This document shows positions 25,472-35,308 of a stretch of DNA of 64,000 nt, one piece after another. The DNA is from Coriaria nepalensis (lineage: Eukaryota > Streptophyta > Magnoliopsida > Cucurbitales > Coriariaceae). Position 1 is the first letter of the stretch. The number at the start of each line of letters is the position of its first letter. The stretch covers positions 2,053,501-2,117,500 of the forward strand of contig CP114497.1 of NCBI GenBank assembly GCA_027186245.1. Direction: 5' to 3'. The notes under the pieces were generated by a model. It was not told where the DNA came from. It was given only the letters and a program-made list of their open reading frames with translations, and searched no databases. A program made the position numbers and the translations under genes.

Positions 25472-27970
25472 TCACAAAAATATCTCCTTAAGAATCAAGA
25501 GAACAAGCATGACTGAGCACATGATGACGAGCACTGTCGCACACTTCACCATTCCTCCTCCTTTTTGGGTTTTCTCTGCCTGCAATTCCAAGAGATACCC
25601 CACAATGAGTTCTTTCCATAGAGGCAATTGGTTCTGTTAGCACTCAACGCCAGTACTGTGACCGAAACTAACATATATAATAGTAATAAACAACCCAAAA
25701 TAATAGATGGCAACATATTCTGAACGGGGCAATAATGTGCATGTAAGAGGACCTTTTGGAGCTGTTTTAAACCATCGTCAACAGTTGCAGCAACGTTCTG
25801 GATATTGTGGTCAATCCGGTCAACTATAGTGCCCTGCTAGGAGTTACTACATGGTTTAGCCACTCGTAAATTTTTGCAATCTATGCAACAAAACAAAAGA
25901 CAAAGACAGCACCGACCTGGTCTATAACAAGGACTGAGAGATCCTTCATAATTTGAGCGAGCTCATTTACTGACTCCACTACCTGCATAAAGATCTTGCT
26001 TTTAGTATAAAGGATCATGAAAAGATGGTGTTGACACAAATTAAGGCTTTTGTCACCTGTTTTATCTCTCTCTCCCTTTCCTCTGAGAACTGCTCACTCT
26101 TAGTTAGCCTCATCATCTGGTGCTCATCAAAACCCTGGAAAACATGCAATGTAATAAAGAGAGAAATTGCTTAAATCACCCAAAAGGTATCACCTCAGCA
26201 AATACTATGTCTACTGTAGGTCTTCCTTCAAAATTAACCACAGATTCCATGTAGGTGAAAAGGGTTACAAGTTCAAATCATGCTATTTTAGTACTTTGAG
26301 TTTCAAATTTCGTTCCACAAAAGATACACCATAAGAAGAAACATACCACATCACTAAATTCATCATCATCCAGTCTAGTTTTGTTTCCGTTAAAATTCAT
26401 CTCCAAATCAATCCCATCACGTCCCTACATTAAAATGAATTTGAATCGTCATCGACTCATATAATAACATTAAACTACAGAAAAGATAGTTTCCAGGCTT
26501 AATACATTTTGAGTGCATAGAAATAGCACCAAACTAAGTTAAGGAAATCTCGTATAGACCAGCAAAACAACATGCATCAGTAGCCATCAGATGACTGCAT
26601 GTTTTTAAGACAAACTAGGTATATCTTTCAAATGCAGCAGTACATAATACACAAACCTCCGTTTGCTGCTGCAGATGCTTCAGATACATTGACTGTTTTC
26701 TACGGAGTTCCATTGACAGGTTCTGAAGGTCTGTTGCAAGAGAATGCTGTCAATAAGAAAAATTCAAAATTGAGTAGCAACATCAGAATGAAGTAAAAGA
26801 AAAGGATCCACTGTCTTTTTCTTCCTACAGTAGAGAGGGGAAGGGGGGGGGGGGGGGTGTTAAGTTTTGTATAGCCAAATACAGATTATTCGACACGAGA
26901 AAATATGTGAAACCGAGAGAAAAACCTATAACAGTTATATGTAAAAGTGATCAGCAACAGTCAGTACATAACTTACAACAAGAATTAGAAAAATCTCATA
27001 AAACATAACCTACAATGCTGAAGAGTCGCACAGTGCAATGTAAAGATATTAAACTGAGGATAGTGGACATCAAAAGCCTACCTGCACATTTTTTCTAATG
27101 TTAGAATCTTCAGAGGAGTCACTCGCAGAAAGTTTCTTTAATCTCTTCTCGGACTTTCTCAACAGACCTGTAATCTCTTGGGTAAGGGCCTCAATCATGC
27201 GTTGATCTTCTTTTCCATCTCCAAATGAAGGCATTAGAGCTTTGGCATGAGCCTTCACTAATTCAGCCATCTTAACTCGCGCACGTTGTATGTTATTACC
27301 TATTTCTTCAGAATCATCCACCCAAGCAGGAGGTAAACCCACCGTATAAGCATCACCACTGCACCACCAATATAATATTGTTTAACAAAATAATTGACAG
27401 AAGATGATAAAATTCGATTAGGCACTCTTCATCTATTTTCATTGTTCAACTCAACACAGAAAAAAATGACTTCTAAGTAAAGCAGATCCATCAAAATGAG
27501 AGCCTTTGGTTTCCCTGATTTAATTCCCTCCAATTTCAACTTTCCTAAACTTTCCTATCTCAATTGCGTTCCCATGGATGCTAATAGCGACGCTAGTTAG
27601 TCACAAACGATCTATGCACTAATAGCGAGCCTTTGGTTTCCCCGATTCTCGAGAAAATTTTGAAACTCAAAAAGCCAACAACCCATAAACAAGCCATTTT
27701 CTGACATTTTCTCGACAAGAAAACTAGGAGAACTAAAGAAACGCCATGAAAATTAGTAGAAGAACAAAATCAAGTATCTGACCTGGAAGGACCTGAATCT
27801 TCTGTGCTGAGAGGCGCATAAGAAGAGCGTTTGGAACGAAGAAAAGAAGCGTTCACCATCTCAATCACCGGACCGCTCGAACTGGACGCAGAGGAAGATA
27901 GCGGCGCCCGGACACTCTTCGCGGCATCTCTGTGCTTCTTGTACAGAGCGGTTCGATTCCTCGACGCCAT
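25472..27970 (-). CDS. SYP42: Syntaxin of the SYP4 (SYP41/42/43, Tlg2-like) group
   Basis: Eight minus-strand exons, 27970-27783, 27358-27082, 26746-26657, 26424-26347, 26134-26057, 25982-25917, 25833-25753 and 25579-25472, join to 321 residues. The N-terminus MASRNRTALYKKHRDA and the segment GLPPAWVDDSEEI are typical of SYP4 proteins. A three-helix Habc region (about 80-180) is followed by the Qa-SNARE helix (about 225-285) with the zero-layer glutamine at 259 in VIDQGTIVDRI, and a C-terminal membrane anchor (about 297-320). SYP4 proteins drive membrane fusion at the trans-Golgi network and act in vacuolar and secretory traffic. The choice of 42 over 41 or 43 rests on gene order, not on sequence. 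A poly-G run (26844-26857) sits in the second intron. Confidence 0.93.
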
Positions 27971-28662
27971 GGAAAAGCAAAATTGAAGCAGAAAAATAAA
28001 ACGAAATGAAAATCAAAGAATTTCGATAGAGTTCAAGAGAATCTTCTTCAATCAAGGCGAAATTGTTGAATGTGAGAATGAAATTCTCGAAATCGGTTGG
28101 ATGTTAAAAGAAATTAAATACAGCAAACAATAACAGAGAGGAGAGAGCAGTCGGAATCTTAACGTGGAAGTGAACGCCGTCGAATGAGACTTTGGGCCTG
28201 CTTGTTAGTCAAATGGACCCGATAGTACGAATGATTGGGCTTATATTGGGCTAACAGATCTCAAGTAAGCCCATATGAGGCTTAGAATCCGACAAAATAA
28301 AACTGAAAAGACCATAACAGCCCAGATATGGAACTTTCATTCTGGGTGAATGCTGTAATATGGCGAACTTTATGGGGGTAAATAAGGAATTATATGTTGG
28401 AACATCATCCTAAATCGTCGGTCTGTGGTACTTAAGGGTAATTTACGAAAATACGCGGGAGTTCGAGGCTATTTGCGTAGCAGGATTCGTGTGCGCTAAG
28501 AATCCCACCCAGCAAAAATTAAAATTAAAATTAAAATTTAAAAAAAAAAAACTATTTCTTCTTGCTCAGGAGGTGATCAATAAATAGGGACCCAGAAGAG
28601 CTTGAGACTGTCTGAAAGTGGTTTGCGCGTTTTTCTCTTTTCTTCTGTAACTTGAATTTTCA
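27971..28662. promoter_or_regulatory. Shared intergenic promoter between the SYP4 and Di19 genes
   Basis: The two start codons point away from each other across 692 bases. Five site II-type TGGGCY motifs cluster in the middle: TGGGCC at 28193, TGGGCT at 28236 and 28247, and the reverse form AGCCCA at 28268 and 28319. Such elements are known from promoters of plant growth-related and housekeeping genes. A true bidirectional promoter is an inference. Confidence 0.55.
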
Positions 28663-30376
28663 ATGGAAAACGATGGCTGGAGCTTCTTCTCCGCTACTAA
28701 TTCTTCGAGGAGCTACCACTTCATCGCTCAATCGGGTTATTATAATTGTTTTTTTTTTCTTTCCCTTTCTTTCGATTTTAATCGAAAGTTATACGCGCTG
28801 AAATGTTTTTTCTGGGTTTTCAGATTCCTGTTTTGATTATAACGAGGAGGAAGAAGACGGAGGAGATGATTTGCAGGAATATTTTCCTTGCCCGTTTTGT
28901 TCAGAGGATTATGATCTGCTTAGTTTATGTTATCATATCGATGATGAACATCCGATAGAAGCAAAATTAGGGGTAAGTATATTTCCTTGCACCTCAATTT
29001 CTTGATGAATTTTCAATGCATGTTATTTATTATTTTTTTTCAAAGGTATTATTGAGAGAGATTATGTAATGAACTGTAGTGTTTATGGTTTTGGAATTTG
29101 ATTTTAGGTTCTGTTCATTTTGGAGGAATGAAAAAAAGAGCCTCTTTTTGTCATTGTAGTTGCACTCAAGTGATCTTTATTTGTATCCAGATCCCTAAAT
29201 TTGTCACTTTTTGACAAATTAATAAAAAGTTGTATTAGAGCTTATCTCAGTTTTTTCTTCTTTTTTTTTTGCGCAAAAATAAGAGAGCTCTCTCGGAGCG
29301 GAATCATGGTCTGTTTAGGCGGGGCACCCATGTTAACAGCTTATCTCAGTTTATATATGGGATTTCAAGATGAATCCTTTTCTACCATTTAGGGTCAGCA
29401 TAATGCTAGGTAGGTAAAATAATCTACCCTCACTAATATAGTCTATATTTGTGCAAACTTTATTTTGATTAGATTCAGAGGTTGACTAGATTATCTTGGA
29501 TCGAGATCATATTTGAGACAAACTGGAATTTTGCGGGCTCAAAATGGATTTTTTAGACCCTAACTTGAGTTTTCCATAAGTTGATGTGGATTGGTTACAT
29601 CTGCTTGATATGTTCTTATGCAATTTTTTAGTGCTGCAATTGTAAATACTACATACTTACTCTCATTTGTGACGTGCTTGCAGTTGGAGGTATGTCCGGT
29701 TTGTGCGACAAGGGTCGGAATGAATATGGTTAGACATATAATGATGCAGCATGGAGACATTCTTAAGATATCCTTTTCTGTTCTCACTAGTCTTAGATTA
29801 CTTTTACATTCTTCCGATTTTAAAAGATTAAGAAATCCATTTACGTTTTGGCCGTGAGGAGTTGAATGTCATACTCTCTTTGATTCCTTGACCTAATATC
29901 TTACACTCAAAACAGATTCAAAGTTTATCAAGAGAATTCTCCTCCAAGTCTTTCTTTCACGACGAAGGACTTTTACGATGAAGATATGGAAACTCTGACT
30001 GGGGGATCATCTTCCATCACTTCCACTTCAAAGATTGCAACAGATCCATTGCTGTCATTTGTTCGTAACGAGTCTATAATGGACCAATCTAACCGTGCAC
30101 AACTCGATTCTTCAACCGAAGTAAATGTAGAAGATAAAAGCTCGGACCATGCATTGTTAGAAAGGTATTAAAAAGCTGAGCTTATAATTGAACGAGGATT
30201 TCATATTGTCCTTCTTTGGCTTTTATTGATCACCGCGTGACCTTATTGTTCATTGATAATTTTTTTGCAGAGATGTCGGCTCTTCTTTATCGAACACAGA
30301 CCAAATAGAGAAGACAAAGAGATGCGAATTCATGCAGGGAATACTTTTATCAACTATCTTCAATGACGGCTTATGA
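28663..30376 (+). CDS. DI19: Di19 (drought-induced 19) zinc-finger protein
   Basis: Five exons, 28663-28735, 28824-28972, 29684-29767, 29905-30164 and 30271-30376, give 223 residues. Two atypical C2H2 fingers define the family: CPFC..CYHIDDEH and CPVC..VRHIMMQH. The C-terminal domain contains ATDPLLSFV and ends CEFMQGILLSTIFNDGL, matching the Di19 C-terminus. Di19 proteins are nuclear, often stress-responsive, and some bind DNA and are phosphorylated by calcium-dependent kinases. The third intron (29768-29904) has AT-AC ends with U12 signals. Only this junction keeps the conserved C-terminal half in frame; reading through the donor hits stops. The segment between the second finger and the C-terminal domain (LKTQNRFKVYQE) lacks the usual basic RKRKxRRGG, so that stretch is diverged here. 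Confidence 0.9.
29768..29904 (+). other. U12-type AT-AC intron in the Di19 gene
   Basis: The 137-base intron starts with atatcctttt, an exact match to the U12 donor consensus, and ends with cttac. The branch-site sequence ttccttgac (29884-29892) matches TTCCTTRAC exactly, with the branch adenosine 13 bases from the 3' end. All three signals and the reading frame agree. Confidence 0.92.
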
Positions 30377-30639
30377 GCAGAAGAACACTGTATATTCTGT
30401 CTTGTTTATCGAGACTCAAGACAAAATTTGTTCGAAAGTGATCATCCTTGATATTGTTGGTTGTAGAAGAAGAGCTGGAAAGACGTGAAAAATGAATGTA
30501 ATACAAGTAACACGAGTCCATGTTAATCGAAGGCAGAGCTTATGACTCGAAATTTCCATATTTTTCTTTGTTATGCCTTCTTTTCTATATAACCAGCCAA
30601 TGAATGAAAAAAGAAATGTCTTCATAAATGAAGAAAAAT

Positions 30640-32376
30640 CTACAAAGGCAAACGGAGTTTCCTCAACAACCACTTTTTCCGCAGTTTGACATCCAAAGCC
30701 AAAAAAGTTTTCGCCTTCTTTTCATCCTCTAAGAAATCACAAGCATCTAATATCAAGTCTTCATCCATTTCTGGTAATGCTTGGACTGCTCCAACAACAT
30801 CCTCGATCGAGACGGAATTTATATGATCATCCTCGCTTTGCTTTTTACCCCTTAAGGAAGATACAACACTTGCCATCTCCCGAATGGCACTTGCCATGCC
30901 CTCGTGTTGTTCACCTCCCAGTTTTTTCCCGTGTCCAGAAAAACCAAACATGTTTTCTAGTTTACACTTGTTTTTCCGACCTGTGTCACGCTCTGATTCC
31001 TGCACATTACCATCTTTGTCCTCACTTGAAACTGATGTTTCTGGGGATTGAAAATCAGACAAGATTCCGGAGAATTTTCCTTCCTCAATTTCGTGTTTCA
31101 GGTCTAATCCTTGCCCAGAAAGACAGTCTCCAAGTTCAACAGATGGGTCACAGATCACACAGAGGTCTTTATAGTAAGGCACAGGTCGAGTCATGTACTG
31201 CCTAGCAGATGAATATGCCTGCAAATCAATCAAGATAAATCTTTATTATTTTCTATACTACTAAAAAAAGAGCAGTTTTTAATTTTCTCCAAGTATGGTA
31301 CTACATACCTTGATATGATATTGCCAAACATGATCATCAGCAATAACCATTTGCCGTGCATCGTCCCAGACAAAACCGTCCAAGTCTAAAAGATTCCTTA
31401 TGACATTATACTGTCTTCTTAGACTCTTGTATCGGTTCTTTAACACTTCCATGTCATAATTGAAACCGAACTTAGCATTAAACGATTTGATCATCTCAAC
31501 CCAGGCTTGTCTACGGAAAACACCATCTATCTTGTTAGCTTTCTGCACTTGCTCAAGCAAAAGGTCTATGAAATAGCGGTCCATTGGAGGTTGCCAATAA
31601 GTCCTACAACGACTTGTTGTGGCGATTTCTGTTATATTCTGCATCGTCGGAGGGTCAGTAGTAATTTCAGTAGTTCCGATTCCATAATCTTCACCAATAG
31701 TAATTTCATGAAGAGCCTCGTTGGCAGCATTTTCAGGCTGTGCGGCCGTGGTTGCCACATCAGCAGAGTGGGATGAGGACTCCCGGAAATTATCCCCTAC
31801 TAATGCAAATTTTGTGAGAGGCTTGTTATTAGAAGAAGACGAAGGGATGCAATTTACATTACCTTTCCTATCCGGGATTGAATTTCCGTATATCAAACAC
31901 AAATCATTGTAGTACGGTATGCTTTTTATTCGAAATGATTTTGCACCTGGGTTCGCCTGAAAGTACCATACATTAGTCTTGGAAAAATATTTTTTAACAA
32001 ATATTGGAGCCTGAAGTATAGAACAATTTCATCATTAGACCTTGATGTATTCATCCCAGACATTGTTATTAGCAGTGACCATTTGCCGGACATGATCCCA
32101 GCTGAACCCGCTTTGGTCGAGAAGATTCTTGACGGACCTGTAAAGATTCCTCAGCGTTTTATGCCGGTTTTTCAGAACATCCTTTTCGAACTCAAATTTG
32201 AACTTTGCATTGAACAATGAGCCCATATGCTTCCATGTCCGTTTGCTGAATAAATTGTCTTCCAGTCTGTTTCCTTCATTGACTTGCTCCAACATTAGGT
32301 CTATGAAGTATCGGTCCATTTCGGGTGTCCATATCGTTCGTAGCCGATAATTCCTAGCCGGGCCCCGGATAGCCAT
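30640..32376 (-). CDS. Protein with two Myb/SANT-like DNA-binding domains (LIMYB-like)
   Basis: Three minus-strand exons, 32376-32041, 31956-31309 and 31218-30640, all phase 0, encode 520 residues. Two Myb/SANT-like domains (Pfam Myb_DNA-bind_3 type) lie at about 16-110 and 233-326; both begin W(T/Q)PxMDRYFIDL(M/L)LEQV and end W(D/Q)(E/Y)(Y/H)IK. Each is followed at once by an intron and then a short block ending PYY(N/K)DLC, so a domain-plus-tail exon seems duplicated. The C-terminal part (DVVGAVQALPEMDEDLILDACDF, written here in part) is the conserved tail seen in L10-interacting-MYB-like proteins. The role is probably nuclear, DNA- or chromatin-associated. The first ATG of the frame is at 32376; a splice-acceptor-like ag at about 32381 suggests an intron in the leader. 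Confidence 0.88.
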
Positions 32377-33206
32377 GCCACTATATAATTCAAGCAAAAG
32401 ATATCAAAACAAGTTTCAAATCTATATGAATTCTCACCAGGCACACTCATCAATTCCCTATTGATCTTCAATCCCAAAACAACAAAGTCAGTATTTTTTG
32501 TTAATATTAGAAAACCATAAACTGAACTTTAAACTTCGAACTCACAATAATTACTTCATTGACAGAGAACGAAGTTGTGTACAAAGAGAGTGCCTTGAAC
32601 GAGAAGAAAACTACCAAAATGAAAATGGCGAAAACCAGCAGGAATTAAGGAAGAACAGAGAAGTAAAAAAGGGACTGGAAATGAAATCGATCATTAGAAC
32701 TATGTTCAAACTTTTAATATGATGTAAGACGCACCTTGAAATCAATGGTTTATTTGGGGATAATCTTTTACCAGGATAAGCTAACCCTAGCTGTAACATG
32801 CTTTCCGGGTTTAGCCCTTATCCTGAACCCTGTGGATAGGGATAAATCAGCGACGAGGATTAAGTAAGGATAGGATCATCTCATCCTCATCGCATCCTCA
32901 ATTGAACCCTTGACTTATAATCGACGGTTAAGAATTAGAAAAAAAACAAAAACAAAGTTTATTTTTATTATTAAAAAAAATATTTTTTTTAAAAGAAAAA
33001 CAGAAAAAGAGAAATTTTGAAATAATAAAGGCAGTCAATCAATATAAATTTGACCAAAAAAATAAAAATAAAAACAATATATATTAACCTCAATTTATGG
33101 TTACATTTTTTTTTGGGAACATCTACTTCCAGTATTTTGAATCGTGCTTGGTCATCGTTTGGAAGTAAATATTGCTACACAGATTGGATTTGGTTTGATT
33201 GGAAGA

Positions 33207-33994
33207 TAGAAGTGGCAAAATGGGCCAGGTCGGTCCAAGCAAATATGGCACGACACGATAAAAGCATGACACTTCTAACCTGTGTGTGCTCATGTCCAAT
33301 TGCGCGGGTATGTGAGACGACATAAATCTAAAAAGGCCTTATAATCCTAAGAATTTTTTTTTTGAAAATTATTTTGTATGTTTAAACTTTTCGATTAATA
33401 TAATATCTTATTTGATCAAATAATATTTTTTATATTTTATTTATAATTTTAATTATTAATAATACTAATTTTTAATTTACTAAATAATAATTATTAAAAA
33501 TGATTATTTATTTATTTATTTTATAATGTGTAATAAAATAATTTATTTATTTTAATGATACTTATTTCTAATACATTAACAATCCAATTTTTTTGAATAA
33601 GATTAAATTATTACTTACTTTATAGACTATCAATTATTATATTCGATGGGTTGAAAGCTGCATCTACCCATCGAGTAAACTAAAAATTATGATACTCAAC
33701 GGGTCTAAAGCTCAATCCACTCATAATTTCTTGTTTACTCAACAGGTTGAAGGTTCTATCGACCCGTCGAGTATCATAACTGCTACTTTGCTAGCTTATG
33801 TGGTTATGAAGTGGGTAATGATTGGTTTGATTTCTGAATGTCTAATTAAAAAAAAAAAAACTTCTAAAGAAACGGGCTCATAGGTCGGGCACGAGAAGGG
33901 CTCATTGGTCAGTATGGCACGTTTATGATTCGGAACTATATTCATGTCGTATTGTGGTTAAACCGAACCGTATCGGCACGAATTATCATCTCTA
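33207..33994. mobile_element. Degenerate non-autonomous hAT-like element
   Basis: The left end tagaagtggcaaaatgggcc and the reverse complement of the right end, tagagatgataattcgtgcc, agree at most positions and resemble plant hAT termini of the TAGAGRTG-type. Subterminal GGGC/CACGA-rich motifs occur at both ends (ggcacgaca on the left, ggcacga on the right). The flanking 8 bases (ttggaaga and tttgaaag) match at 5 of 8, a weak target duplication. Inside, 33685-33790 forms a hairpin (actcaacgggtc pairing with gacccgtcgagt). There is no transposase. Confidence 0.5.
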
Positions 33995-34991
33995 TTTGAA
34001 AGTTTGGATCAATTTAGACTCTTATAATTGAGATTGAATAAAAATTAATATAAATTTTTATACTTAATTTATCTTTTTTTTTTTTGGTAAAATAACTGAA
34101 CAAATGTATAAGAAAATATATTAATTTGAATTAATTTTTATGCAATCGTAATTTTAAGTATGGAGCGGTAAGCCCATACATTCTGAAACTTATTCAAATC
34201 TCCGCTAGACTATCTAAAAGTGCCTCTAATATTCATGGAACTTGAGATCCGATTGGCAACAATTTTCATTTTTCAATTTTTTAAAAATATTTTTCTTAAT
34301 AATTACAAAGTAACGTTTTTATAAATAAATATAAAAAAATCATTTTTTATATATTTTTAATATTAATTTTTTTGACCTTTTCACTTGAAAAAAAGAAAAG
34401 TAAAATGTAGATAAAAAAATTTACCAAATATAAATAACGGCTAAAAAAATTAATTTTCATATTTAATAAGTGAAAAATGATTTTAAAAACTTTGACGATT
34501 TCAAGTTAGCAAATGATAAAGACATATTTTTATGGTCAAACTTCAATCACGAAATTGGGCCAATTACCCAATTGGCTCAGCCCATTTTTCTTTCAGCAGC
34601 CACGTCACTTACTTAAAGAGTCAAGTCTTTTTCTTTTCTCTTTTCTACTAATCATACTTCATTAATCAAAACGTGACATCAATTTGCGAATAGCAACCAA
34701 ACACGTGCGGTTCATTATACGATGTGTCGGGTAACGCAATCAAATTTTCGCACCCCGAAATACTAAAAAGACACATTTATCCAGACCAACCCTTTTGCTC
34801 TGTCTCCGTGTATTTCGCTCACACACCAACCCCAAAAATGAGGTTCTTCATTTCTACAATCAGGGTATTCTCGTCTTTTAGGAACTTGCGGCGCGGCGCA
34901 TCGTTTGGTCAAGGCAGCGAGCCGAATCGATGAGGGAGAGGAGGGGGAGGACTGGGCGATGATGATAAAGAAACGTGAAGAAACCAAAGCC

Positions 34992-35198
34992 TTATAAAAA
35001 AAAAACGTCTTCATTGAAATTCATCATCTTCTTCATAGCGTTCATAATCGAGTCCCTAAGAAACTTCGAAGTGGATTCGGATTTCTCGATGGCGTGGTCG
35101 CAGTTTCTCGCGGTCTCCATTAGGGGAAAGAAAACGGACTGACTCGGACCGGGTTTTTTCTGGTTCAAATTTTGAAGCTCTTCGCCCTTTCTGGCCAT
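34992..35198 (-). CDS. Possible small protein divergent from NDT1 (unproven)
   Basis: A 68-residue frame starts at an ATG in good context (gcgtcgcATGG) about 110 bases from the NDT1 start, on the opposite strand. It reads MARKGEELQNLNQKKPGPSQ at the N-terminus, then a segment with PLMETARNCDHAIEKSES, and a Lys/Met/Phe-rich end. I do not recognise it. It lies in relatively GC-balanced DNA and could be a real micro-gene sharing a promoter with NDT1, or it could be chance antisense of the NDT1 leader. Confidence 0.3.
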   Translation of the reverse strand: MARKGEELQNLNQKKPGPSQSVFFPLMETARNCDHAIEKSESTSKFLRDSIMNAMKKMMNFNEDVFFL

Positions 35199-35308
35199 GC
35201 GACGCTGGTTAGCTGCGATCTCTCTTTCCCTCTCGAGCGAGGATTCAATTGGTAGCTTCTTCGCTCAAAATCTTGGGTGTTTTAGAGGTTGTTGTCCGGA
35301 ATTTAGCG

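Larger units (their letters stand above)
32377..35308. other. Intergenic: promoters plus a hAT-like element
   Basis: This holds the leader and promoter of the Myb/SANT-like gene, a degenerate hAT-like element (33207-33994), AT-rich low-complexity DNA (34050-34500), and the promoter and leader of the NAD+ carrier. A short minus-strand frame (34992-35198) is listed separately. Confidence 0.55.

Noticed and set aside
26844..26857. Poly-G run, considered as a G-quadruplex or regulatory element in the SYP4 second intron
   Set aside because: A single homopolymer run in an intron is prone to slippage and sequencing error, and there is no second feature to support a role.
35249..35308. Possible 20-residue N-terminal extension of NDT1 (targeting peptide)
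   Set aside because: The open frame upstream of 35309 contains no ATG. The first methionine codon aligns with the start of Arabidopsis NDT1.
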